NCBI RefSeq assembly: GCF_014132155.1
Contig: NZ_BLJQ01000006.1
Location: forward strand, 2,501-66,500
Direction: 5' to 3'
DNA length: 64,000 nucleotides
From: Gluconobacter sp. Gdi
GTDB lineage: Bacteria > Pseudomonadota > Alphaproteobacteria > Acetobacterales > Acetobacteraceae
Shown: one piece after another, positions 19,119 to 26,839 of the stretch
How positions within the stretch are numbered: the stretch's first letter is position 1
Layout: every line of letters begins with the position of its first letter
Made by a program: the position numbers and the translations under genes
Notes under the pieces: model-generated
What the model was told of the DNA's origin: nothing
Database searches by the model: none
Seen by the model: the letters and a program-made list of their open reading frames with translations, nothing else

Positions 19119-19131
19119 TGGCATTTTGCCA
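19119..19131. promoter_or_regulatory. operator-like palindrome 4
   Basis: tggcattttgcca lies 33 bases upstream of the first rightward gene's start and 45 bases from palindrome 3, the spacing expected of a two-site divergent control region. Confidence 0.62.
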
Positions 19132-19163
19132 CAAATCAAGTTCGCATCGTGAAGGAAGTAAGA

Positions 19164-19472
19164 ATGAGGCAGATGAGTGAAATCCAGACTCCTCGCCGGG
19201 TATCTGCCAATGCCATTGCAGCCATGTTGGCGGCTGATAGCTGGAAACCTGCTTACAAAGAGGCGCGTCATCGTTCGATCCGCAAGGCCAAAAAGATTGC
19301 AAAAGTATCTGGCGGCACTGCAAAGCGGCAGGTTGTAGATCGTGAAAGCGCTGAAGCTTTACCGCCAGGGCATCCTGTGAGTTGGAACGCTTTGTGGGGT
19401 GCTGATCGTGTTCCGCAGTTTCCTGCCTTGCCCCCAATGGGAGCTTCCGCGATTTGGGAAAGTATTCATTGA
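19164..19472 (+). CDS. phage early protein of unknown function
   Basis: This is a 102-residue basic protein starting MRQMSEIQTPRRVSANAIAA. The ATG at 19164 sits behind aaggaag; a GTG at 19149 is in frame but overlaps that ribosome site. The middle is rich in Lys and Arg (RHRSIRKAKKIAK), suggesting nucleic acid contact, and the C-terminal half is Pro- and Trp-containing. I do not recognise a family. It is the first gene right of the repressor, so it would be expressed when the repressor lets go, and it overlaps the next gene by one base. Confidence 0.7.
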   Translation: MRQMSEIQTPRRVSANAIAAMLAADSWKPAYKEARHRSIRKAKKIAKVSGGTAKRQVVDRESAEALPPGHPVSWNALWGADRVPQFPALPPMGASAIWESIH

Positions 19473-19984
19473 TGCAAGCGTTAATTCAGGAAGTTTCGCC
19501 GGTGGTTGCTGCTGGGCATATGAAGCCTACTCCGGAACGGCTCCAGCATCATGAGATCGTGGAGCGAAATGGGGTTCATCGCGTCGTTAACACAGTGCAC
19601 TCCATGTATGAGGCGGGTGATATTGGCGACGACGAGGTCTCGGCTGCAGATCGCTGGTATCGGGAATATCTTTTCGCAACCATTGGTATTGTTGAAGAAA
19701 AGCCGTCAGATGGTCGTTTTCGTAAGAAAGGCGATGTGCATACGTGGATGATTGGACGCGGCAAGTGTTCGGTTCGGATTGCGGAAATTCGTGAGAGGCT
19801 GGGATTGTGCGGACATGTGCGCCTTGAAATGATGCTGGCCCGAGAGATGTCTTTTTCTGCGATGGCGCGCCATCTTTATCCAGGTCTTTCTGAAGGGCGG
19901 GCGCGTATGAAAGTTTCGGCACAATGTGCGCTATTGCTTGAGCAGCTCTCGCATGCGTATGAAAGCATGAAAAATAAAAACTAA
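19472..19984 (+). CDS. phage regulator candidate with a C-terminal helix-turn-helix-like region
   Basis: This 170-residue protein starts at the ATG overlapping the previous stop (TGATG), behind gggaaag. The C-terminal third, LAREMSFSAMARHLYPGLSE followed by GRARMKVSAQ, looks like a helix-turn-helix or sigma-like recognition unit. The N-terminal half contains a charged, possibly helical region (GDDEVSAADRWYREYLFATI). It is the last gene before a promoter-like sequence and an intrinsic terminator that precede the structural operon, the place where lambdoid phages encode antiterminator Q or a late activator. The function is therefore inferred from position and a weak motif, not homology. Confidence 0.65.
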   Translation: MQALIQEVSPVVAAGHMKPTPERLQHHEIVERNGVHRVVNTVHSMYEAGDIGDDEVSAADRWYREYLFATIGIVEEKPSDGRFRKKGDVHTWMIGRGKCSVRIAEIRERLGLCGHVRLEMMLAREMSFSAMARHLYPGLSEGRARMKVSAQCALLLEQLSHAYESMKNKN

Positions 19985-19996
19985 TAATAATATTAA

Positions 19997-20013
19997 AATT
20001 TTTCAGAAAAATT
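19997..20013. promoter_or_regulatory. perfect inverted repeat next to the late promoter
   Basis: aattttttc-like arms: aatttttc (19997-20004), one central a, gaaaaatt (20006-20013). It ends 2 bases before the putative -35 hexamer at 20015, a usual place for an activator site. Without a T run it is not a terminator. Confidence 0.5.
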
Positions 20014-20014
20014 G

Positions 20015-20043
20015 TTGAACATCGAACGCAATTATTGCATAAG
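20015..20043 (+). promoter_or_regulatory. putative late promoter of the structural operon
   Basis: TTGAAC (20015-20020) and CATAAG (20038-20043) are 17 bases apart, each matching four of six consensus positions. Transcription would begin near 20050 and meet the terminator at 20073-20105 within about 50 bases, unless it is antiterminated. The assignment is by eye. Confidence 0.45.
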
Positions 20044-20072
20044 AAAGATACATTGAAGATATTTTATTTCAA

Positions 20073-20105
20073 AAGGTCAAACTCTTATTGGGTTTGGCCT
20101 TTTTT
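20073..20105 (+). terminator. intrinsic terminator in front of the structural operon
   Basis: aaggtcaaac (20073-20082) and gtttggcctt (20092-20101) pair over 10 bases with one G-U, followed by six T. It lies just 18 bases before the first gene of the packaging and head module, so it either ends the early operon or blocks late transcription until overcome. Confidence 0.85.
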
Positions 20106-20122
20106 ATTTGGAAGATTTTCTG

Positions 20123-20557
20123 GTGTTGGAACGATTTAAGATTTCTCCGGGATCAGTTGTTCTTTCCGGTCGACAAGTCATGATTATTATTCTTACCGAT
20201 GGTTTGGATGTCATTGCATGTCCGGTTGTGAATGCTGAGGAAGCGATTCATCGGGCAGATTGCTCTCTTGAATGGCATGAATTGGTGGAGGCGGGACTCA
20301 CACGGCTTGATGTGCGTTGTCGTGCCATTCCCTGCCGACGCAAGACGCTCTCTTTAAGGGCTATTGGGTGCGTAGGCGAGGCGACCAGAAGTCGGTTGGA
20401 AGTCTTGGCACGGCGAGAGCAGCGGTTGCGATTACAGGAAGTTCCCAAAACACATTTGCCAAAAAGAAAGCCCAGGCATGTTGGGAAAAAACACGAGGCT
20501 TGGCTGGGTGAATGGTCAATGAAAAGCCGACGTGAAGCAGGGCTGCGGCTCGATTGA
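20123..20557 (+). CDS. MazF/PemK-like small protein at the head of the packaging module
   Basis: This is a 144-residue protein. The N-terminal 100 residues read like the MazF/PemK SH3-like barrel: KISPGSVVLSG, a hydrophobic VMIIILTD strand, then LTRLDVRCRAIPCRRKTL and AIGCVGEATRSRLEVL, which matches the S-x-V-R...L...IG.L pattern of that fold. The C-terminal 35 residues are basic. The start is uncertain: GTG at 20123 has ggaag 9 bases upstream, while TTG at 20108 is also in frame. No antitoxin gene accompanies it, so it may be a phage protein using the fold for something other than RNA cleavage. The match is from memory and moderate. Confidence 0.5.
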   Translation: MLERFKISPGSVVLSGRQVMIIILTDGLDVIACPVVNAEEAIHRADCSLEWHELVEAGLTRLDVRCRAIPCRRKTLSLRAIGCVGEATRSRLEVLARREQRLRLQEVPKTHLPKRKPRHVGKKHEAWLGEWSMKSRREAGLRLD

Positions 20558-20585
20558 CGCTCAGGGTCAAAAAGGGAATGGACAG

Positions 20586-21035
20586 ATGAGCGAGGCACAT
20601 AGTGCGAAGCAACGGACAAGCTACGGGCGATCTCGTCAGCGCAAGGAGCAGTTTCTAAAGCATCTTGCCGCCAACGGAAATATTTCTGCGGCTGGCCGCT
20701 TTGCAAATGTTCAGAGAAGCACTCTGTATCACTGGAAAGAAACGGATCCCCAGTTTGCATCTCTTTGGGATGATGCTTTGGAGGAAGCCGCAGACGCCTT
20801 GGAGGCTGAGGCTCGGCGTCGCGCTGTTGAAGGATATGACGAGCCCATTACGTATGGCGGAAGGGTTGTTTGTGATCCGGAAACGGGAAGTCCGCTCGTC
20901 AAGAAAAAATATAGTGATGGTTTGATGGCCTTTCTTCTGAAGGCACATCGACCCTCTCGTTTCAAAGCCGGACATATTGACGACCAGGCTGGCGCTATTT
21001 CCATTTGCATTAGCCATGACGACAGAGCCCTTTAG
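20586..21035 (+). CDS. small terminase / DNA-packaging initiation protein
   Basis: This 149-residue protein has an N-terminal helix-turn-helix (FLKHLAANGNISAAGRFANV, then QRSTLYHWKETDPQF, about residues 24-58) and a central helical segment (WDDALEEAADALEAEARRRA), the layout of phage small terminase subunits, which bind the packaging site and regulate the large subunit. The ATG at 20586 follows a ggga ribosome site; the in-frame ATG at 20532 overlaps the previous gene. The gene overlaps the large terminase start by 20 bases. Whether it recognises a specific pac or cos site cannot be told. Confidence 0.8.
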   Translation: MSEAHSAKQRTSYGRSRQRKEQFLKHLAANGNISAAGRFANVQRSTLYHWKETDPQFASLWDDALEEAADALEAEARRRAVEGYDEPITYGGRVVCDPETGSPLVKKKYSDGLMAFLLKAHRPSRFKAGHIDDQAGAISICISHDDRAL

Positions 21036-22332
21036 ACTGAATGATGCACAGAGTGAGGCTGTTCGTTTGTTGGGAGGGTCTGCCCGGCATATTTTACTGA
21101 GGGGCGGCTCACGCTCTGGCAAAACGTTTGTGCTGATTCGAGCTGTTGTTATCAGGGCGTTGAAGGTTTCGAACAGTCGGCACGGTATTTTTCGTCATAG
21201 ATTAACGGCCCTTAAGGCATCTGTTTTGCGGGACACATTCCCGAAGGTTATGCGGTCCTGTTTTCCGCAGGTCCGGTGGAAGCTGGATCGGCAGGACTGT
21301 GTCGTGACGTTTCCCAATGGATCTACAATTCTGTTCGGAGGATTGGACGATGAACAGCGCACTGAGAAAATTCTGGGTCTCGAATTCGCGACGGTCTATC
21401 TGAACGAAGCCAGTCAGATCAGTTATGGCGCACGGAATATGTTGCTGACGCGTCTGGCTCAGAAATGTGACCTGGTGAACCGCGAATACATTGATGCTAA
21501 TCCGCCTAGTGTGGGGCATTGGCTGTACGCGCTGTTTGAATTGGGAATAGAGCCAAAATCGGGACAACCAATCTTGGATCGTTCCTTGTACGGCACGATG
21601 ATTCTGAATCCGCATTCCAATCGGGATAATCTGGGAGATGATTATCTTGCGGCGTTGGAAGCATTGCCGGAGCGGGAGCGGCGGCGATTTCTTCACGGTG
21701 AGTATCAGGTCGCGGTTGAAGGGGCTCTTTGGCGGATTGAATCGTTTCAGCGTGAAGCGGCGGTTGCGGCTCAGACGCGGATGGATATTGCGTCACGCAT
21801 GCGGCGTATTCTGGTGTCGGTTGATCCTTCGGGAGCATCTGGTCCGGAAGATTATCGATCTGATGAAATCGGAATTGTTGTCTGTGGCGTGGATGCTGAT
21901 GGTGTCGGACATGTTCTGGAAGATCTTTCTGCCAGAGACAGTCCGGCAGGATGGGCGGCACGGGCACTGCATGCGTTGGATGACTGGCGGGCTGAGCGGA
22001 TTGTCGCCGAGAGGAATTTTGGCGGTGCTCTGGTAGAAAATACCATTCGAAGTGTGCGCGCGACTGCGCCGGTTCGGTTGGTGACGGCTGCCAGAGGCAA
22101 GGCTGCGCGGGCTGAGCCTGTGGCGGCGCTCTATGAGATTGGCAAGGTGGTTCATCATGGGCGTTTTGAAGCACTTGAGGACCAACTCTGTCATTTCTCA
22201 GTCAGTGGGTATCGCGGTCCCCGGTCTCCGGATCGGGCGGATGCGATGGTCTGGGGACTGAGTGAACTGATGCTGTCTGGCAGCAGCAGTATGGCGGGCT
22301 GGAGTCCGTCGGGATTTTCGTTGGCGCGCTGA
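21016..22332 (+). CDS. large terminase (packaging ATPase/nuclease)
   Basis: TerL (438 residues) pumps DNA into the prohead and cuts it. The ATPase domain has Walker A GGSRSGKT (residues 30-37) and Walker B TVYLNEAS (126-133). The C-terminal RNase H-like nuclease shows the acidic strand ILVSVDPSG (about residue 257), a second acidic site in RIVAERNFGG, and a final SPDRADAMVW. All catalytic segments are present, so the enzyme looks functional. The ATG at 21016 is used; a TTG at 20977 in frame is possible. The portal gene follows after 43 bases. Confidence 0.93.
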   Translation: MTTEPFRLNDAQSEAVRLLGGSARHILLRGGSRSGKTFVLIRAVVIRALKVSNSRHGIFRHRLTALKASVLRDTFPKVMRSCFPQVRWKLDRQDCVVTFPNGSTILFGGLDDEQRTEKILGLEFATVYLNEASQISYGARNMLLTRLAQKCDLVNREYIDANPPSVGHWLYALFELGIEPKSGQPILDRSLYGTMILNPHSNRDNLGDDYLAALEALPERERRRFLHGEYQVAVEGALWRIESFQREAAVAAQTRMDIASRMRRILVSVDPSGASGPEDYRSDEIGIVVCGVDADGVGHVLEDLSARDSPAGWAARALHALDDWRAERIVAERNFGGALVENTIRSVRATAPVRLVTAARGKAARAEPVAALYEIGKVVHHGRFEALEDQLCHFSVSGYRGPRSPDRADAMVWGLSELMLSGSSSMAGWSPSGFSLAR

Positions 22333-22375
22333 CCAAGCCTTTGGGCTGCAGGCGGGCTTTAGCATTGGAGAATTC

Positions 22376-23794
22376 ATGGACTGGTTGTCCCTGCAACGGC
22401 GGTATGCCGTGCCGGCGGGTGCGTCTGCGCGCACAGCACGCCTGCTGGCGTTAAGGCGCGTTCTGGACGGTACGCAATATGATGCCTTGCCTCATCCGTT
22501 CTCGCTGGAACGGTCAGGGGCGGGGGAATACATTCCGCTTTCGAATAGACGACCATCTGTTCGGAGCAATTTATGCCGAACGGTTGTCGATGAATCCGTC
22601 TCGTTACTTTTTGGCGATACGCACTGGCCCAGTCTGATTACGGATGATGTGCGGGTTGCGGAGGCCATGAGTGTTTTCGCCGCACAGACGCGTTTAGCAT
22701 CACTGATGATGGAAGCCGCAACGTCCGGTTCCATTGGCTCGGTAGTGATTCTTTTTGAGGTCTCGGCCGGCGTGCCGAAGCTTTCGGTTCTCGATACGGC
22801 TTATCTGACGCCGGTCTGGGATGATGTCAGTGGCGAGCTTTTGCGTGTTGAGGAACGGTTTCTTGTTCGAGGCCGGGATCTTGCTGCGCAGGGTTATCCA
22901 ATTGGTGAAGAGCTATTGGGTGCGCAATTCTGGTGGCAGCGGATTTGGACACCAATGGATTGCGCAGTTTCCGTGCCCTGGCTCGTCGGTATGGACGGTG
23001 GGGTTCGGGATGAAAGCCGGTCCGTGCGCCATGGGTTGGGTTTTGTACCGATTATCTGGATCCGCAATCTGGGTGGGGTACATGGGCGCGACCCGGAAGG
23101 GGAATGCACTTTTGAACGGGCGATCGATACGGTCATTGAGGCAGACTACCTTCTGTCTCAGGCTGGGCGAGGTCTGAAATATGGCTCTGATCCGACGCTG
23201 GTTTTGAAAACTGGAGGTTTTTCGGATGGTGTGGCTCATCAAGGGGGAGCGTCGTCGGCTCTGACGTTGCCTCCTGAAGGAGATGCCAAGCTTCTGGAAA
23301 TTAACGGCAATGCCGCAGGGGCGGTGCTCGAGCACTATCGGGAGCTGCGGCAAATTGCGTTGGAGCAACTGCACGGCAACCGGGCGCATGGCGATCGGAT
23401 TTCAGGTGTGCAGTCTGGCAAGGCAATGGAAATGATGTGCCAGCCTCTAATCTGGCTAGTGGATCGGCTGCGTCACTCCTATGGCGAAAGTGGGCTTTTG
23501 GCTGTTTACCGAATGGCCTGCCGCTTTTCCTGTGTGCTGGAAAACGGGCTGCGGTTGGGTGGGGCTTTGGTGAAAGACCTCCCTTACTGCCGTATGGCGC
23601 TAAGATGGCCAGCCTGGTTTCCGGCAACGGATCCGGAGCTTCTGTCGCTGTCGCAGGGGCTGGTGACGGCTGTTTCCAACGGGATTCTAAGCCGAGAGAC
23701 GGCTGTCAGAATGTATGCGACGGCGTCTGGAAATTCTGACCCCGGGGCAGAATGGCGTGTGCTTGAACAGTGGGTTGCGCTGGATGAGGCGTGA
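22376..23794 (+). CDS. phage portal protein (SPP1 gp6-like)
   Basis: This 472-residue protein is in the portal position between large terminase and scaffold. Portals form the dodecameric ring at one capsid vertex through which DNA enters and to which the tail attaches. The SPP1/PBSX-type family pattern shows in NLCRTVVDESVSLLFGD near residue 65, a central beta-rich wing, ISGVQSGKAMEMM near residue 340 and the long helix PLIWLVDRLRHSYGESGL. Homology is judged by eye, but with its position and length the call is firm. Its stop overlaps an in-frame GTG of the next frame at 23791. Confidence 0.88.
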   Translation: MDWLSLQRRYAVPAGASARTARLLALRRVLDGTQYDALPHPFSLERSGAGEYIPLSNRRPSVRSNLCRTVVDESVSLLFGDTHWPSLITDDVRVAEAMSVFAAQTRLASLMMEAATSGSIGSVVILFEVSAGVPKLSVLDTAYLTPVWDDVSGELLRVEERFLVRGRDLAAQGYPIGEELLGAQFWWQRIWTPMDCAVSVPWLVGMDGGVRDESRSVRHGLGFVPIIWIRNLGGVHGRDPEGECTFERAIDTVIEADYLLSQAGRGLKYGSDPTLVLKTGGFSDGVAHQGGASSALTLPPEGDAKLLEINGNAAGAVLEHYRELRQIALEQLHGNRAHGDRISGVQSGKAMEMMCQPLIWLVDRLRHSYGESGLLAVYRMACRFSCVLENGLRLGGALVKDLPYCRMALRWPAWFPATDPELLSLSQGLVTAVSNGILSRETAVRMYATASGNSDPGAEWRVLEQWVALDEA

Positions 23795-23817
23795 CGTTGA
23801 ACGGAGGGAAAATATCC

Positions 23818-24306
23818 GTGTCTGAAGAAACTATTGAGGGTGTGGAGGCTCTGCGTCAGGCGCTTGCTCAAGCGCAGGATGAGGTCAAATCCGTTCGTCG
23901 GGAAATGGCGGATGCTGTTGCCCGGCAGGAAGATCTGCAGCGATCGCATGAGGAAATTGTGTCTCGTGTGAAGCAGGAAAGTGACCGTGAAATTATGGTT
24001 GCGGCTCTGCGGTCAGAGGCTGTTCGTTTGGGCGCGTATAATCCTGAAGATGTTGTTCGTCTGATTGATATGGGCGGTGTTACCCGCACTGAGGATGGCG
24101 CGGTTGTGGGGGTGATTGAGGCGTTGGAACAGGCGCGGCAGGAGCGTGCATATTTGTTCGGAGAAATTGTACGGCCCGGATATTCGAGTGGCACAACGGT
24201 TGGATACCCGGCACCGAAGCCTGGCGGTATTGAGCCTTTTGATGCGCGCGCAGCTACTGAAGCTGATTACGAAGCGCGCAAGTGGCAGTTTCTGGCCCGG
24301 GCCTGA
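23818..24306 (+). CDS. scaffold protein (phage GP20-like)
   Basis: This is a 162-residue, strongly charged protein with a long predicted coiled coil (VEALRQALAQAQDEVKSVRR, about residues 8-50) followed by AVRLGAYNPEDVVRLID, the C-terminal signature of GP20-type internal scaffolds. Such proteins direct capsid assembly and leave the head as DNA enters. The start is GTG at 23818, with ggagg 10 bases upstream; a GTG at 23791 overlapping the portal stop is the alternative. No head maturation protease is encoded, which fits phages whose scaffold leaves intact. Confidence 0.82.
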   Translation: MSEETIEGVEALRQALAQAQDEVKSVRREMADAVARQEDLQRSHEEIVSRVKQESDREIMVAALRSEAVRLGAYNPEDVVRLIDMGGVTRTEDGAVVGVIEALEQARQERAYLFGEIVRPGYSSGTTVGYPAPKPGGIEPFDARAATEADYEARKWQFLARA

Positions 24307-24333
24307 TAGCGCGACAGTGAATTAAATATTTTA

Positions 24334-24356
24334 CCGGCTAAATATGCCGGAATTTT
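24334..24356 (+). terminator. stem-loop in front of the capsid gene
   Basis: ccggc (24334-24338) and gccgg (24346-24350) form a short GC stem with a 7-base loop, followed by aattttt. It may be a weak or partial terminator or an mRNA-stabilising end ahead of the highly needed capsid message. Confidence 0.4.
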
Positions 24357-24382
24357 TCATAAATATTTACGGAATGACATTC

Positions 24383-25762
24383 ATGAGCATCGAAAATTTT
24401 CCAGTTCAGCTTCAGGCTGCGATTCAGCAGGGTTTTCTGGCACGGGAGTTTGAAAACGGCCTCAAATCTCGACTGGGATTTCGACAGGTTGCTGACCGCG
24501 AGATTTTCCCTAACGCTATTGGTGAAACTCTTACCAAGACGCGTAAGAGTCTGAAGGCTCCTGTTACGACACCGCTGAATCCAACGGGCAATACCAACTT
24601 CGATAATGGAATGAGCCCTGCTGGCTGGTCTGTTGAGCAATACACTCTTTCGATCAACCAGTATGGCGACACGATTGATCTGAATATGGTGACGAGCGGT
24701 GTAGGGATTTCCTCACAGTTTCTTGCAAATGCCAACACGAATGGTGTTCAGGCTATGCAGTCTCTGGACCGGCTTGCACGCAATACGCTGTTTGGTGGAG
24801 CTCAGAATGGAGTAGGTGGTTATCTGGGTGGCAATACGCGCGTTAGTGTTGCGCTTGATGCTGAAGGCGACACCATCCAAGTTGATGACATTCGGGGATT
24901 TCAGTCCGTCATCGTTAATGGTCAGGTTACGCTGATTGGATCCAGCAATGGCATGACTGTGACTGTTGGTTCGGATGTGTACACGCTTGTTCGCGTGGTA
25001 GCGGATGCGACCAATGTTTCTACCGCGCCGGGCGGAATTTCCGGGCAGATGACGTTCTCCAGCAGCGTGTCTGTCGCGGATGGGGCCGTTGGTCAGCCGG
25101 TGGTTGCGGCAACGGCACCGAAGGTGATCCGTCCGAATGGCCGTCTGACGACGGCAGCTCTACAGACGGCGAGTGCAAACGGTCTCGCGGATACGCTGGG
25201 TATTCAGCAGGTTCTGGCTGGTGTTGCGACGCTTCGCCGTAACAACGTTCCTATGATCAATGGGGCATATCATTGTTATCTGGATGATATTCAGCTTCTA
25301 TCGCTGTTCCGTGACGATGATTTCAAGCATCTTTATCGGGGGGCATACGGTTCGGAAGAGTATCGTTCCGGACAAGTAATTGAGCTGCTGGGTGTTCGGT
25401 TTATTCCGACGACAGAGGCCCCTCAGCAGCTTTCTCTTGGTGCCGGTCCTATTCATCGTGCTCTGCTGTTGGGTCAGGGGGCTCTGATCGAGGGTGACTG
25501 TGCGCTGACCGGCCATTCGGACATCCCAGACGCTGATCGGGCACTGATTGAGATGGTGGATGGGGTTGCAATGGTGACGCGTGAGCCACTGGATCGACTG
25601 CGTCAGATTATCGCTCAGTCCTGGTACTGGATTGGGGGTTTCGCGCTACCGACGGATGTGACGGCAGATACAAACGTTATTCCCACGGCGACGAACAGCT
25701 ATCTCAAGCGTGGCGTTATCATTGAGAGCCTGGGCACGGATGCACTTGGCATGACCTTCTAA
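24383..25762 (+). CDS. major capsid protein
   Basis: This 459-residue protein lies directly after the scaffold gene, as in SPP1- and PBSX-like phages, and has the expected composition: soluble, no signal peptide, with an N-terminal helical arm (ENFPVQLQAAIQQGFLAREF) and a beta-rich middle. Residues of about 200-260 are Val-, Thr- and Ser-rich strands and may be an inserted surface domain. The HK97 fold is expected for this slot but cannot be confirmed by eye. The ATG at 24383 has gga 10 bases upstream; in-frame starts at 24344 and 24374 are less convincing. Confidence 0.85.
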   Translation: MSIENFPVQLQAAIQQGFLAREFENGLKSRLGFRQVADREIFPNAIGETLTKTRKSLKAPVTTPLNPTGNTNFDNGMSPAGWSVEQYTLSINQYGDTIDLNMVTSGVGISSQFLANANTNGVQAMQSLDRLARNTLFGGAQNGVGGYLGGNTRVSVALDAEGDTIQVDDIRGFQSVIVNGQVTLIGSSNGMTVTVGSDVYTLVRVVADATNVSTAPGGISGQMTFSSSVSVADGAVGQPVVAATAPKVIRPNGRLTTAALQTASANGLADTLGIQQVLAGVATLRRNNVPMINGAYHCYLDDIQLLSLFRDDDFKHLYRGAYGSEEYRSGQVIELLGVRFIPTTEAPQQLSLGAGPIHRALLLGQGALIEGDCALTGHSDIPDADRALIEMVDGVAMVTREPLDRLRQIIAQSWYWIGGFALPTDVTADTNVIPTATNSYLKRGVIIESLGTDALGMTF

Positions 25763-25817
25763 GCTGATTTCGAACCCCCATAATTCCATGGGGGTTCTTC
25801 TGGAGGAGGAGGATTAT

Positions 25818-26219
25818 ATGTCTGGGACTGCAAGCCTTTCCTCGGGCCCATTGACGGACGGGGAAAAGGTCGATGTTCGGCGATTTTGCGGGTATCCGGC
25901 AATTGGATCGCGGGAGACAGGGCAGGAATCCTGGCGCTTCTTTCAGGTTGAGGGAGCGTTGGAATGGCGGATTAACAGCTTGTCCGGCGCAGAACTGCAG
26001 CAGGTGCGCTTGTACCTTTCACAGCTTTACCCGTTGGAAACGGCTCTTTTGGGGGCGTCTGAAAATCTGGACACGGCACAGGCTGCGAGTTGGTACCACA
26101 ACGGTCATGAAGTGCGTGATCGCGTGATGCTTCTGACGTTATGGCGTCGGCGTTTATGCGCGTTTCTTGGGGTGACAGGCGGTTTGGAATTGCAGGATGA
26201 TCGATTGGTCATCATCTGA
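25818..26219 (+). CDS. head-tail connector (adaptor) protein
   Basis: This is a 133-residue protein starting MSGTASLSSG behind a very strong ggaggagga ribosome site; the in-frame ATG at 25788 would cover that site. It is mostly helical with ELQQVRLYLSQLYPLETALL and a later RDRVMLLTLWRRRLCAFLGV, as expected of gp15/gp6-type adaptors that bind the portal ring after packaging. The assignment rests on size, composition and position after the capsid gene. Confidence 0.68.
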   Translation: MSGTASLSSGPLTDGEKVDVRRFCGYPAIGSRETGQESWRFFQVEGALEWRINSLSGAELQQVRLYLSQLYPLETALLGASENLDTAQAASWYHNGHEVRDRVMLLTLWRRRLCAFLGVTGGLELQDDRLVII

Positions 26220-26229
26220 AGGGGGCATG

Positions 26230-26829
26230 ATGCGGGCGGAACAGATCGCGTCCAGACTTTGTCGAGGGTATGCAAAAGCAGCAGGGATTTTAGGTCACTC
26301 CGGAGAGCAATACCGGCCGGATAATCCGTTGTCTCCCATGCAAAATATTTATGCACACCCGATGCTCGCTTTTGATTCGAGTGCTGACTTTACATTCTCA
26401 AGATCCCCCAATTGGGGTGGGGTTATGGAATATGTGCTTACGGATTGCCGTGAAGATACTGTGGTCGGAGATATTCTGACTTGCGGGGGAAATACGTTTT
26501 TTGTTGCGGCCGTGGATGACCTTCGACCTCCGCTATGTGTGGCATGTAATCGGACTGTAGAGATCAGTGGCGTTTCTGGGACGCAAGGGAATGTCGTTGA
26601 GGAATGTCCTGCTGCGATTATTTTGCGCTCCAAAGGAGAGGGGTCTGGGAGTGGCATTCCGGGTTCAGCCAAGCCCGGGCAATTCGTCATGTATTTGCCG
26701 CGGCTGCCCGGCACCGTGTTGCAACCCTATATGACGGTCACGACGGACCTGGATACGACGTACACGATTAACGCTGCCGAGATGTCGGACTGGGGTTTGC
26801 GTTGCACCATGTCTCTGCAACAGGTCTGA
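26230..26829 (+). CDS. head-closure or minor head protein
   Basis: This 199-residue protein has an N-terminal helix (AEQIASRLCRGYAKAAGILG), then a beta-rich body with four cysteines (TDCRED, LTCGG, CVACN) and a C-terminal barrel-like section. It sits between the connector and the tail-terminator gene, where phages of this type encode the stopper that closes the head and receives the tail. I cannot name a family. Start: ATG at 26230 is 6 bases from ggggg; the ATG at 26227 is adjacent. Its frame opens inside the previous gene. Confidence 0.6.
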   Translation: MRAEQIASRLCRGYAKAAGILGHSGEQYRPDNPLSPMQNIYAHPMLAFDSSADFTFSRSPNWGGVMEYVLTDCREDTVVGDILTCGGNTFFVAAVDDLRPPLCVACNRTVEISGVSGTQGNVVEECPAAIILRSKGEGSGSGIPGSAKPGQFVMYLPRLPGTVLQPYMTVTTDLDTTYTINAAEMSDWGLRCTMSLQQV

Positions 26830-26839
26830 GGAGAGAAAA

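Noticed and set aside
18539-19180. 213-codon plus-strand frame
   Set aside because: Antisense to the clear XRE repressor; Cys- and Trp-rich sequence with no family pattern.
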